Source: Microstegium vimineum (taxonomy: Eukaryota; Streptophyta; Magnoliopsida; Poales; Poaceae). Taken from it: a stretch of DNA of 64,000 nt. Under the pieces are notes generated by a model. The model saw nothing but the letters and a program-made list of their open reading frames with translations, made no database searches and had not been told where the DNA came from. Below, piece by piece: positions 44,112 to 55,390 of the stretch. The stretch lies in contig CM039126.1 in assembly GCA_022036555.1 (NCBI GenBank), positions 33,751,925 to 33,815,924 of the forward strand. Direction: 5' to 3'. The position numbers and the translations under genes are program-made. Numbering within the stretch: position 1 is the stretch's first letter; every line of letters begins with the position of its first letter.

Positions 44112-45000
44112 GACGAGCCTACAATGTTACAACATTTTTATGGCGGTCTTAGCAGAGATTCTGCACAACTTCTCGACATAACTTCCGGGGGAAGAGTCTT
44201 CTCATGAAGATTCTTGAAAACACCCCCTATACTAACGTTTATGATGAAGGACCCACGGAAGAACAAAAACCAGACCCCAGAATAGAAACAACATCGATAT
44301 CCGAAACTCTTCCTTCTAAACCCCAAGATCCTGCTATCGAACCTGAACCACCAAGGGAAGAAGAAATTCAACCCTTGCAATTTCGTCTTGATATCGAGGC
44401 AGATTTATTTTTTGATTTTGGAAATGCCTTGAATCAATCTGTGCAAAAGAAGTCTTCTACTCGCAAAGCTCCAAATCATCATATTCCTAGTTGGTTAGAG
44501 GAAGTCTACCTTCAGGAGACGGTTCAAGAGCTAGCTTCTATCATGAGTAACGAATGGTTAGAAGAGGCCGAATCTTCATTCGAGCCAATTCAAATCCTTT
44601 CTTCCTCCACAACCATTCCTTGCCAAATCAATAGAGCAAAATTAGACTCTCTTTATGATCCAGCCATAGGAGAGTTATGTCTAAATCTTTAGCTAATGCT
44701 CTCTTAGGTGAGGTAACTCTGACTCCAACCAATAAGTTCTTGAAGCTTCCTTCAGCACAATTGATTGAGAGTTGTGGGATCACACAGACCATTCCTATGC
44801 TAATTAACAAAGTGAATATCCTCTTGAATTTATTTATATTTGATATAGAGCAATTTGACTTGTTAATCGGGCATCCACTCATGAGATTTCTTGATGGATC
44901 TCTTGATGGAAGCCTTAAGGATCATCTTAGGAGTAGTATCAAGCTCTCGATTTCGCTAACCAGTTCCATAAACACCATGATGGAATCTCTCTGAGAATTT
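44112..45000 (+). pseudogene. gag C-terminus and protease-like region, Athila element
   Basis: LQHFYGGLSRDSAQLLDITS, then a frame from 44204 (KILENTPYTNVYDEG, WLEEVYLQETVQELASI), then CQINRAKLDSLYDPAIG and, in another frame, LIGHPLMRFLDGS (44677-44994). The last resembles the end of an Athila protease. The pieces match 37997-39400 of the minus-strand copy. The catalytic Asp motif is not clear. Frame changes at about 44690 and a stop at 44992 mark a dead gene. Confidence 0.75.
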
Positions 45001-45015
45001 AACCCCATAGAGGAA

Positions 45016-46737
45016 GTGATGGTTGCATCTCTCCTAGAATCATCTCATTCTGATCTAGAAGAAGACGCTAAAGATTTCATCCAAGAAGAAGACAATCTAG
45101 AAGAACCTATAGATCTAGAGAAATCCGAACCTCCATCTAAACCCTCTATAGAACTTAAACCTCTTCCTACTGGTTTAAGATATGCCTTTCTAAATAACGA
45201 TTGTGAGGCGCCTGTGATTATAAGTGACAAACTCTCTCCTGAAGAGTCCTTTAAGCTCCTCACTGTCCTAGAAAAGCATCAATCGGTCTCAGACTATTCT
45301 CTTCAAGATCTCAAGGGTATTAGTCCCGCTCTTTGCACACATCACATTCCTATAGAACATGAGGCTCTTCCTTCTAGAGAACCTCAACGTAGATTGAATA
45401 ATGCGATTAGAGAAGTAGTAAAGAAGGAGGTCTTGAAACTCTTGCATGCAGGGATCATCTACCATGTTCCTCATAGTGAATGGGTTAGCCCTGTGCATGT
45501 TGTGCCTCAGAAGGGAGGTATGACGGTCGTTCGAAATGACAAGAACGAGTTGATCCCTCAACGAACCATCATGGGTTGGAGGATGTGTATAGATTACCGA
45601 AAACTTAATAAGGCTACAAAGAAAGATCACTTCTCGTTACCGTTCATCGATGAGATGTTGGAATGGCTTGCAAAACATTCTTTCTTTTGTTTCCTTGATG
45701 GTTATTTGGGATATCATCAAATACCAATCCACCCCGATGATCAAAGTAAAACCACCTTCACATACCCCTATGGAACATACGCATATAGGCAAATGTCATT
45801 CGGCCTATGCAATGCTCCTGCCTCTTTCCAAAGGTGCATGATGTCCATTTTCTCCTATATGATCGAAGAAATCATGGAAGTTTTCATGGATGACTTCTCT
45901 GTCTATGGAAAGACTTTCGATGATTGTCTTGAAAAATTGGATAGAGTCTTACAAAGATGTGAAGAAAAGCAATTAGTCCTGAACTGGGAGAAATGCCACT
46001 TCATGGTTCACGAAAGCATAGTGCTAGAACATAGAGTGTCCGAACGTGGGATAGAAGTGGATAGAGCTAAGATTGAAGTCATAGAACAGCTTCCACCTCC
46101 CACGAATGTGAAGGGAATTCGTAGCTGCCTTGGGCACGCAGGCTTTTATAGACGGTTCATCAAAGATGTCTCTCAAATTGCCCGTCCTTTAACAAACCTG
46201 CTAGCTAAGGATGCACCCTTTGACTTCAATGATGAGTTCTTAGATTCTTTTCACTATCTCAAGAAAGCACTTGTCTCAGCTCCAATCATCCAACCCCCTG
46301 ATTGGAAGCTTCCGTTTGAAATAATGTGTGATGCTAGTGATTATGCTGTCGGTGCGGTCTTAGGCCAAACCAAAGATAAGAAGCATCATGCTATTTCATA
46401 TGCTAGAAAAACCTTAATAGGGCCACAGTTGAATTATGCACCATTTGAAAAAGAACTCTTGGTCGTGGTTTTTGCTATAGACAAGTATAGATCTTACTTA
46501 GTTGGAGCAAATGTAATTGTCTACACCGATCATGCTGCTCTAAAGTACTTGCTCACTAAGAAAGATGCTAAACCCCGTCTAATAAGATGGATCTTGCTAC
46601 TCCAAGAATTTGATTTTGAAATAAAAGATAAAAAGAGAGTAGAAAATTATGTTGCCGATCATTTATCTAGAATGCAATTCAAAGAGGCACAGAGTTTTCC
46701 CATCAACGATTTCCTTAGAGATGACACACTCCTCTAG
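45016..46737 (+). CDS. reverse transcriptase and RNase H, Athila element (long open frame)
   Basis: An unbroken frame of 573 codons. RT motifs: HSEWVSPVHVVPQKGG, WRMCIDYRKLNKA, FLDGYLGYHQI, MSFGLCNAPASFQRCM and the catalytic box FMDDFSVYG. RNase H: KLPFEIMCDASDYAVGAVL, ISYARKTL and YTDHAALKYL, ending NYVADHLSRMQF. All catalytic residues I can check are present. The frame is part of a former polyprotein, flanked by broken protease and integrase, so it is a fossil in good condition and could be recent in origin. It would copy the RNA in virus-like particles. Confidence 0.9.
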   Translation: MMVASLLESSHSDLEEDAKDFIQEEDNLEEPIDLEKSEPPSKPSIELKPLPTGLRYAFLNNDCEAPVIISDKLSPEESFKLLTVLEKHQSVSDYSLQDLKGISPALCTHHIPIEHEALPSREPQRRLNNAIREVVKKEVLKLLHAGIIYHVPHSEWVSPVHVVPQKGGMTVVRNDKNELIPQRTIMGWRMCIDYRKLNKATKKDHFSLPFIDEMLEWLAKHSFFCFLDGYLGYHQIPIHPDDQSKTTFTYPYGTYAYRQMSFGLCNAPASFQRCMMSIFSYMIEEIMEVFMDDFSVYGKTFDDCLEKLDRVLQRCEEKQLVLNWEKCHFMVHESIVLEHRVSERGIEVDRAKIEVIEQLPPPTNVKGIRSCLGHAGFYRRFIKDVSQIARPLTNLLAKDAPFDFNDEFLDSFHYLKKALVSAPIIQPPDWKLPFEIMCDASDYAVGAVLGQTKDKKHHAISYARKTLIGPQLNYAPFEKELLVVVFAIDKYRSYLVGANVIVYTDHAALKYLLTKKDAKPRLIRWILLLQEFDFEIKDKKRVENYVADHLSRMQFKEAQSFPINDFLRDDTLL

Positions 46738-47807
46738 GTAACAAACTCCAACCCCTGGTTTGCAAATATAGTCAACTTCATGGTCGCAGGCCATGTCCCA
46801 CCAGGGGCAAATATGAAGAAACCAGTTTAGGAGAGTCGAGTGCATCTCTAGGATGAGCCATACCTCTACAGAGTATGCAATGATGGATTGCTAAGAAGAT
46901 GTGTACCTATGGAGGAGGCAATCAAGATCATGGAAAGATGCCATGGAGCAGAATACGGAGATCACTATGGAGTATTCAGAACTCATGCTAAGATTTGGCA
47001 GAGTGGTTTCTACTGGCCAACCATGTACAAGGACACCCAAGATTATGTCAAAAAATATGCAAGGTGCTAGAAATACGGGAACATCAATGCCCGAGATGCC
47101 ATGCCACTCACCAACAACCTACAAGTCGAGCTCTTTGATGTATGGGGCATCGACTATATAGGACCCTTTCCACCTTCAAAGGGGTGTGAGTATATCGTAG
47201 TAGCGGTGGACTATGTGTCCAAGTGGGTAGAAGCAATACCCTGCCATAACGCAAACGCAGCCAATTCAATGAGAATGTTCCATGAAGTGATATTCCCCAG
47301 ATTTGGAACCCCAAAGTTAGTCATAAGTGATGGGGGATCTCACTTCATTGATAAAGGCTTCCACTAGTTCCTCACTGATCAAGGAATTCGGAACAATGTT
47401 GCCGCTCCATAACATCCTCAAACCAGTGGTCAAGCAGAAACATCCAACAAACAAATCAAGAATACTCTGCAGAAGACCGTGGATGAGATGGGTACAACTT
47501 GGAAGCACAAGCTACCAGAGGCATTGTGGGCATATCGGATTGCATACAAGACACCAATTGGTATGACACCATACCAGCTTGTATACGGAAAGACATGCCA
47601 TTTGCCTGTGGAATTGGAGTTCAAGGCACATTGGGCGATCAAGAAGTGGAACATGGATCTACCAGCTGCTAGAAAATTCAGGAAAATATAAATCTCTGAA
47701 TTAGAAGAGTGGAGAGAGAAAGCAAATCACAATGCCAGAATATACAAGGAGAGAACCAAAAGGTGGCATGACAAGAGAATCAAAATCAAAGAGTTCAATC
47801 CAGGAGA
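46738..47807 (+). pseudogene. integrase, N-terminal and core part, Athila element
   Basis: A zinc region (CHGAEYGDHYGVFRTHAK ... YVKKYARC) with a stop at the CxxC (47068). The core has WGIDYIGPF, VISDGGSHF and HPQTSGQAETSNKQIK, so Asp, Asp and Glu are all present. Stops lie near 47366, 47410 and 47688. The frame is cut at GGAGA (47803-47807) by the Sirevirus LTR and resumes at 49713. Confidence 0.85.
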
Positions 47808-49712
47808 TGCGAACACATGGTTGATATGTGCCCATGTTGTTTAGTTGTATGATGAGTGATTGATCAACATTTGAGTGTTTCAGTTTGAGTGGTTATCACT
47901 AATCCTTGCGAAAGCATGTGTGTGCCTGTCTATCGGCTTGTGGTGTGCAGGTGCTATGCCCGAAGATGGTGGTCAATGCCGTGCTGATGGACTGAGAGCG
48001 GTGAAGGGCGGAAGCGGGGCTCAGACCGAAGGAGCATGGGCGTTGGAGGACTCACTATGGTGGCTAGAGCTTGGCACCGGCAAGTGCGACAAGACATGGA
48101 GGTAGACCAAGTCGACCGAGTCAAGACGGCGGACGAGCGGGTCGAGCGGAGGCTCATGGGACTCGGAGTCCGACCGGGCGAGGACAAGGTGGCTTGAGTC
48201 GAGAGGTTTGGTGGTTTGAGCCTCAAAACAATCGGAGGACGGTTTCCGAGTTTGGGCCTCAAAACTCGGGGTTCAGTAGTTGAGCCAAAATGTACCCGTG
48301 GCGGGTTTCGCGGGTTTGGGCCTCAAAAGCCGGGCGGAGCTTCCGAGGAAGCAGGGATGGCATGTGGCGGAATCCTAGAGGTTGCATCGAGGCGACGGCA
48401 ACTCCTAGCAGGAAGTGGGGCCGTCCATTCAAATCGAGGAAGATATTTTGCAGAGCTTGGACTGCAATGCTTAGGCTAGGTAGTTCACTCATGTATCTAG
48501 GGGGGTCTTTGGGAAATAGCCAAAGCCCATTAAGTAGGGGATGAAGGGGTATCCCTCATCCCATCTCTTGCATTCCTCTCTTCCACCTCCCACCTCCGAG
48601 GTCTTCCCCTACCTCTAGGCTTCTTGCTTGAGATCCATGGTGTCTCCCATGTCAAACTAAGATTTTGTCCAGGAAAGGAGGCTGTAACCTCCTTGTCTCC
48701 TCTGGGATTCAATTTTGAAAACCGCTTGTGCTTGCGTTCTTAGTTTTGGCTTTTTCATTCTTGATTCCCGTCGCTCAATCTCCCTCCTTGCCGCGTGTTT
48801 TGGAATTCCGTTTGAAGTGAAAGTTGCTGCTACCCCTTGTGATCAAATCCACCAAAGGAATTAGGCTAGGATGGGGTGAGCAAAGAGATCGATCCGTTTG
48901 TGTTTTGGCTTGTTCTCCACTCTGTTTTATTCGTTCTTCTTTGATTCACAAACTTGTAAGGGAAAGATGGACTAGATCCTCCAAGAGTAGAGTCACATCT
49001 ACCTCAGAAACCTCCCCACAAAGTTTGGATTCAATCGGAGTTGAAATGAACAAGTTCCGGTGTTTTTCGTGTGATCCATGCAGTTTTTAGGGGCGTCGGA
49101 CGCAGGGTCTGGACGCTGAAATTCACCCATCGGACGCTGCCTGCTCCCTAGCCGAGCGTCCGTCACCTAGGGCTGTTTCAGGCTGTTTTTTTGTTGCAAC
49201 GGACACTGGCAACAGACTCTGCAACGGACTATCCGTCGCCCAACAGACCGTCCATCGCTCAGCGTCCATCACCCTCTTCAGTGTCCATCGCAGCGTCCGT
49301 CGCCCTTCCAGCAAGGTTTTCAGGATTTTGCTCGCCCGTGTTTTGGTCGTATCTCTCTCGTCTGGACTGTGAATTGAGTTCCGTTTGTTGTGTTGTTTTT
49401 GTAATCACGCAGGGAATTTGATGGAGCACTTTTGAGACCAGTTGTTACAAGTATTTTTGGGTGTGCTCTCTTCTCTTATCTCTAGGGTTTGAGAGCCTCA
49501 CTGTCGGTGTCTCGGTTTGAGTTTTTGGTATCTGGAAGATCCGCTGTACCTTTTGGTCATCACCAAAGGTATACACCATCTCTAGGGTCGTGATCATACT
49601 GGTTGAGTAAGCTTTCTTTGTGGGGTTGTTTTTGGGAAGAGTGACCCGAATATTTCGAGAAAAAATTGAGGCTCCCATTCACCCCCCTCTGGACGCCGTC
49701 CTTGGTCCCTCA
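47808..49712 (+). repeat. Sirevirus 2 family LTR, solo
   Basis: 1905 bp from TGCGAACACATGG to CTTGGTCCCTCA, with exact GGAGA copies at 47803-47807 and 49713-49717. It aligns with 59600-61520. The region 49085-49310 is rich in CGTCC and GTCGGACGC words. No internal part follows it directly. Confidence 0.92.
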
Positions 49713-49966
49713 GGAGATAAGGCCTTGATATTCAACTCAAGATTCAAGCTCTTTGGTCACGGAAAGTTCAAAAGCAGGTGGGAAGGGCCATACCTCATCA
49801 TTAATGTTGCATCTCATGGAGCGATCACACTCCAGGACGACGACTGCAAAATCATTAAGGTAAATGGCCAATGTCTTAAAGTTTTCCATAAGCATGAAAC
49901 ACCTTAACAAGAAATTGACATGATAGACTTTGTTCTTAATCCAAATTAAAACTAAAATCTACATGT
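49713..49966 (+). pseudogene. integrase C-terminus, Athila element, copy A
   Basis: It continues the frame broken at 47807: GDKALIFNSRFKLFGHGKFKS, WEGPYLIINVASHGAITL, VNGQCLKVFHKHETP, then a stop where copy B has Glu, and DMIDFVLNPN. The GPYLI element is the GPY/F module of gypsy integrases. The end is near 49948. Confidence 0.82.
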
Positions 49967-50408
49967 CTAAACTTTTTGTTCAATTTTCATGTTTGACCTT
50001 AGACTTAGCCTAGATATAGCCTTGTCTCCTTCCATGAGAAATTTTGGCCCATTTGGCCTCAATAGGAGGTCGGCCGACCTCATCCTAGGGTCGTTCTGCC
50101 CGAGGTTGCACAGCCTGCCTAGCCTGACCCGTGGGAGTCTGAAACCTAGCTGAGTCAGACCAGACCTTTCAAAAGGAGGTAGGCCGACCGTGGTTTGATC
50201 CCGTTCAATGTGCCCGTTGCACACGAACGATGGACCAAAGTTCCCCTTCTGTTTCATCGTGATCCGAGCGAGAATGAAGGCGCTGAACGTTGGAATCCAT
50301 CTTCTTAACCCCTCTCCTTCTTCTTCCTCCTCCTACCTTGTTCCTCTTCACAACCAGCAGATCTTCCACCACTCCTTGCATCCTTTCACACAAACCTTGA
50401 TCCTCACC

Positions 50409-51182
50409 ATGGCCCCACCAAGAAGCAATGGAAAAATGCCACTCATCCCCTTCAATGGAAGCCCTTAAAAGGTCCAAGATCACATCAACGCCGATGCCAC
50501 GGCTTTCAAAGTTCTCGACATTGATCCCCTTGCCATGGCGCCGCCGCTAGCCCAACCGAGCACCCCTAGGGGGGGTCGGCCGACCTCTAGCTGGCACTCA
50601 GAGAGGGCGAGGAGCATTGCCCGATCAATGTCTCCTCACAGCAATCTTAATAAGCCGGCTGTGCGTCTAGTAACTCCCAAAAGGCCGACCGCTGGCCAAT
50701 TGGGGGTGAAGAAGGCCATCGTCTCCACCACTGAAGGCGATACAAGCACTGGCTACACCAGCTCATACTTGCCATCGACACCGATGTGGATGCGCCTTCA
50801 AAGGGCTCATGGTGGACCGGGGATGGGCAAGGTGCTTGTCCCTCCCCTCACTTCCTTGGAGCGGAGGGAGACATGCAACTCCCTTGAGTCTGAGGCTTAC
50901 CACAAGTCGATCCGGCGGACTAGCAACCCGTCTTCCATCTCCAGCCCTCCAGGCCAATTCCAAGAGGAGGATGAGGAGAGTGACATGGAGAAGCTGTTGC
51001 GCATAGTTGGAAGGCTTAGGGAGAGCAATACAAAGCTAGCGAAGAGGGCAGCAGAAGAAAGAATGGCGCGCTTATACTTAGAAGATAGTTTCAATGATCT
51101 TCGCATTAGCACTAGTGCGAAGATCAAGCGCTTGGCCAAGGCTATAGAGAGGGAGGATCTCTTTGCCCCTCCTTCTCCATAG
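50409..51182 (+). pseudogene. 3' ORF of the Athila element, copy A
   Basis: ATG at 50409 (MAPPRSNGKMPLIPFNG), a stop at 50466, then open to 51182. The middle is rich in Ser, Pro and Thr, with a GGRPTS segment encoded by a GGTCGGCCGACC palindrome. The C-terminal third is acidic then helical (EEDEESDMEKLLRI, NTKLAKRAAEERMARL, REDLFAPPSP) and likely coiled-coil. It sits after pol, where Athila elements may carry an envelope-like ORF, but no transmembrane segment is seen. Function is unknown. Confidence 0.7.
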
Positions 51183-51409
51183 ATCACTAGTATCTCTAAT
51201 AAGTTAGACACTTAGATTTGTTTTCAATCATTTCCCTTCATCAATGTAACTTGTGCTTAGAAAATATGAATTGAATAAAGATTTGGTTCTGCTGCTGTCT
51301 TACCCCAACAGAACCCCTGGATTTGATCTATATTTGTCCTGTGTTCTAGTGTGCTCCGAAATAGGTATCGGGGGGTGTCGGTCGACGCCCCAACATGCCA
51401 ATTCATCAG
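51183..51409 (+). other. Athila 3' spacer, truncated at a duplication junction
   Basis: It matches 62987-63206 closely, then at 51409/51410 switches to the middle of a Sirevirus LTR (equivalent to 48731). The junction has at most one shared base. Confidence 0.8.
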
Positions 51410-52364
51410 CTTGCGTTCTTGGTTTTGGCTTTTTTGTTCTTGATTCCCGTTGCTCGATCTCCCTCCTCGCTGCGTGTTTCGGAATTCCGTTTGAAGTGAA
51501 AGTTGCTGCTACCCCTTGTGATCAAATCCACCAAAGGAATCGGGCTAGGATGGGGTGAGCAAAGAGATCGATCCGTTTGCGTTTTGGCTTGTTCTCCACT
51601 CCATTTTATTCGTTCATCTTTGATTCACGAACTTGTGAGTGAAGGAAGAACTAGATCCTCCAAGAGTAGAGTCACATCTACCTCAGAAACCTCCCCACAA
51701 AGTTTGGATTCAATCGGAGTTGAAACGAACAAGTTCCGGCGTTTTACGTGTGATCCGTGCAGTTTTCGGGGGCGTCGGACGCAGGGTCTGGACGCTGAAT
51801 TTCACCCGTCGGACGCTGCCCACTACCTAGCCGAGTGTCCGTCGCCTGGAGCTGTTTCGGGCTGTTTTTTTGGTGCAACGGACTCTGCAATGGACCGTCC
51901 ATCGCTCAGCGTCCGTCGCCCTCTTCAGTGTCGATCGCAGCGTCCATCGCCCTTCTAGCAAGGTTTTCAGGATTTTTCTTGCCCACTGTTTTGGCTGTAT
52001 TTCTCTCATATGGACTCCGAATTGAGTTCCGTTTGTTGCGTTGGTTTTGTAATCACGCAGGGAACTCGATGAAACACTTTTGAGACCAGTTCTCAGAAGT
52101 ATTTTTGGGTGTTCTCTCTTCTCTTCTCTCTAGGATTTGAGAGTCTCACTATCGGTGTCTCGGTTTGAGTTTTTGGTATCCGGAAGATCCGCTGTACCTC
52201 TTGGTCATCACCAAAGGTATCCATCCTCTCTACGGTCGTGATCATACTAGTTGAGTAAGCTTGCTTTCTGGGATTTTTTTTGGGAAGAGTGGCCTGAATA
52301 TTTTGAGAGAAATTTGAGGCTCCCATTCACCCCCCCCCCTCTGGTCGCCATTCTCGGTCCTTCA
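51410..52364 (+). repeat. 5' LTR of Sirevirus 2, lacking its first 920 bp
   Basis: 955 bp aligning with 48731-49712 and with the 3' part of 59600-61520. It ends CTTCA at 52364, two bases before the PBS. Confidence 0.9.
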
Positions 52365-52366
52365 AT

Positions 52367-52378
52367 TGGTATCAGAGC
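52367..52378 (+). other. primer binding site, Sirevirus 2
   Basis: TGGTATCAGAGC, an exact plant initiator tRNA-Met primer site. Confidence 0.92.
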
Positions 52379-52427
52379 CGGTTAAGGATCATTCCACCTT
52401 ACACGGTTCTTAATCCACAAAGGCGAC

Positions 52428-54923
52428 ATGGAGCGAGGTGTTGGCAAACCTCCGTTTTTCGATGGAACGAACTTCTCCTACTGGAAGGTGCGCATGTCCT
52501 CCTATCTACAAGGAGTTGATGCGAATATTTGGGAGATTTTTGAGAATGAGGCCTATCGTGTTCTTGCTGCACGTGTTTGCCAACTCGAGGTTACGCAACA
52601 TGCTTCAAATAACAAGGCCTATAGCATCCTCTTCTCAAGTTTGTGTCTTACCATGTTTGAGTGAGTCTCGAACCTCACTACGGCGCGAGAGATCTGGCAA
52701 ACACTTGTGAGATATTATGAGGGAAATCCTTAGATCAAGTCCAGACTCTTCGACACATACCGTTGGGAGTACGAGCACTTCATACAGTTGGCCAGCGAAT
52801 CTGTTGACGGGATGTTCACTCGCTTCCAATCTATCGTCAACAAGATGCGTGCCAATCGGGCCAACTTGCCCTATGACGATCATGAGATGGCTATCAAGCT
52901 TTTGCATGCTCTTGATCGGAGGGTGTGGGAGATGAAGGTGGCTATCATTCAGGAGTCGCCGGGCTATGATTCCCTGACCGTGGACAAGCTATTCAGCAAG
53001 CTCAAGTCCTCGGAGATTGACCACCAAACCCAGCCCAAGCTTGAGAACCTGTCGAGCCCCTCTATGGCATTGGTTTCCGGCCCCGGTACTGTGTCTTCTT
53101 CCTCTAACCCTTCATAGCCTTTGATCGCTCTTTCGTCTTTGATGTCTGTGACAGAGGAACAAGTGGAGGCTCTTGGAGATGATGAGCTGGCCTTGGTCAT
53201 CACTAGGTTCTCGCAATTTCACAACAACCGCTTGAACCAGCAACGTGGTGGCGCGACCAAGGGGTGCTATCATTGCAGTGATGAGGACCATTTCATCGCA
53301 AACTACCACAAGAAAGCTGCGGGCGACTTCACCAAGCGCAAGGACAAGCATGAGCACCACTTTGAGGACAAGCACAAGGCCAAGGGCGGCCACAACCGAA
53401 GATCCTACAAGAAGGTGATTGACAAGGTGAAGGCCAAGCACCGAGCCTTCCTCGCCTCCCTCAGCGACATCGACTGCTCCACCGATGGAGGCTCTTCTTC
53501 GAGCGACGAGGATGAGTTGAAGGGAAGGGTTGAGGACAAGCTCAATGACCTCTGCTTCTACGCCGATGCCAAGCACGGTGGCTTCTGCACCTTGGCGATT
53601 GGAGCAAGTGAGGTCGGCGGGCACAAGGACAACTCCGACACCGACTCCGACACACCTGAGGTATCACCCACCATCGAGTCTCTCTCCTCCGAGCTTGAGT
53701 CCTTGAATGCTACCTTCATGAGTCAGGATGTTGTGCTCAAGCATGCGATTAGAGAGAGGAACGAGTTCAAGGCCAAGTATCTGAAAACGGTAGATGAGCT
53801 CAAGTTTGCTAAGGCATCAGTGGTGGTTGCCGAGGAGGTAGAGTGTGATGCTTGCACCATCCACATGTCTAGTCTTGTCACTCTTCAAGATAAGTATGGC
53901 ACTCTACTTGAGGAGATCAGTGAGCTGAAGGCTAGGCTTAGCTTACTTGGTGCGTGCAAGTCTTGTGAAGGCTTGCATTCTGAGCTGACATAGAAGGTTG
54001 CTAGGATCACTGTGTTAGAGAAAGTCAGCTCAAATAGCACTAGAGAGTCGGATCGCATTGAGGCTTTGGAGCTTGAGATTGTGACGTGCAGGCATGACAA
54101 GGCACGTACTGATGAGGATAACACACACCTCCGGTCCGTCTTAGCTTAGGTGTCAGGAAGAGAGCCGCAGCTAGGGATGTTGTACAGTCAATTCAAGCGG
54201 GCTGGCAATATAGGAGTAGGCTTTGCTATAGGTGGGAAGGATGATAGCGTGTTTTGTAAGATCAGTGAGTGCAGTGGTTTGAGCAAGAGTGAAAAACCAA
54301 CCACAACTCCCAAGTTCACCAAGTTCACCCCACCTAAGCCTACCGACCCCTCTGAGTTACCTGTAAGAGATGGTGTGTTTGAAGAGCCACCTAAAACCAC
54401 TCCACAGAAGTAAGTGTGGATTTCTAAATTGAATCACCTTAGGAACCCACTTAACACTTTGCCCGACATCTCTAGTGATCCCCTTCCTAAGAAAGCGACA
54501 GCCACCCAACCCAACAAGAGAGTGCCTACCAAGAGTACGGTGAGGTACCACTGTGATTATTGTGAGTGGGATGGGCACTTGGTTGAGTTTTGCTATAGGA
54601 GGAAGAGAGATGATCAGAGGCAGGTTGAGTTGAACAACCGGGACATGTACCACCCACCGGTTGGGGTGCGTGAACCAGAAGTTCGGAGGCACACTACTAG
54701 ACCTAGAGGTGCAATGCCTCAAGGTGCTAGGCCTCAGGAGGCAAGAGCACGAGGTGGTCGTGCTCGGTGGGGTACCGGTCATAACCCATACGACTATGGA
54801 CCTCGTGGCGGTGGCTTTGCTCCCCACACCTTTAGTGGACCACCTTTTTCTTATGGTGGTGATCGCTATCCCCCTATGGGAAGGGAGAAGTTTTGTATGC
54901 CTCCTAACCCTTTCTTTGGGTAA
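52428..54923 (+). pseudogene. gag of Sirevirus 2 (stops and frame changes)
   Basis: ATG at 52428 (MERGVGKPPFFDGTNFSYW) opens a UBN2-type gag domain with stops at about 52662 and 52731. The frame resumes with DGMFTRFQSIVNKMRA (52788 on) and then 53121-53993. The first zinc knuckle reads CYHCSDEDHFIANYHK, with Tyr in place of the last Cys. Long helical, coiled-coil-like stretches follow (53690-54120). A second knuckle CDYCEWDGHLVEFC is intact (near 54551). The tail is rich in Arg, Gly and Pro. Gag of this lineage is unusually long. This copy is non-functional. Confidence 0.85.
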
Positions 54924-55390
54924 ATGGGACAACACTGGTATCCTTCACAGTTTACTAACCCCAGTGTTGCGTCGTTTGCTCACCCTATGCCATTTTATTG
55001 ATGTAGGAAGGAGGACTGGAGAAGACTTGGCTTGTGGATTTCAGATGTTCATGCCATATGACCGGAAGTTCCAAGTGGTTCTCCAGTCTCAACCCTGTGC
55101 GCCAAACTGAGTACATCACATTCGGGGACAATAGTAGAGGTAAGGTTGTGTCCCGATGGTCAATCTGTGTCAATTTGTCTTTTGTCCTCAAGCATGTTGC
55201 TCTAGTTGTGAATTTGCATTTTAACCTTCTCTCGGTTTCGCAACTCCTTGAAGACGGTTTTGAAGTGAATTTTAAAGTTGGCTTTTCTTGGATTCTTGAC
55301 TCTCGGGGTGACCATGTTTGCCGGATTTTGCCTTTCGGGAAGGTCTTTCGTGCCGATTTTTCTATATGTTCCGGATTTTCTCGTTGTCTT
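54924..55390 (+). pseudogene. aspartic protease, Sirevirus 2 (active site destroyed)
   Basis: The segment LVDFRCSCHMTGSSKWFSSL (near 55029) aligns with the copia protease motif DSGCSCHMTG; Ser-Gly after the catalytic Asp are Phe-Arg here. NLLSVSQLLEDGFEV follows. With DSG lost, the protease cannot work. Confidence 0.8.

Larger units (their letters stand above)
44112..51409 (+). mobile_element. Athila-type Ty3/gypsy element, 5' truncated, split by a Sirevirus LTR
   Basis: It starts inside gag (LQHFYGGLSRDSAQLLD); the 5' LTR, PBS and gag N-terminus are missing. It then has protease-like, RT/RNase H and integrase regions, interrupted at 47808-49712 by a Sirevirus LTR with GGAGA target copies, then the integrase C-terminus, a 3' ORF and spacer to 51409. 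There it joins the middle of a Sirevirus LTR. A second copy of its 3' part is at 61521-63206. Confidence 0.85.

Noticed and set aside
48259..48544. Several short frames in the Sirevirus 2 LTR
   Set aside because: No motif; the same DNA at 60035-60363 has different breaks, so they are not under coding constraint.
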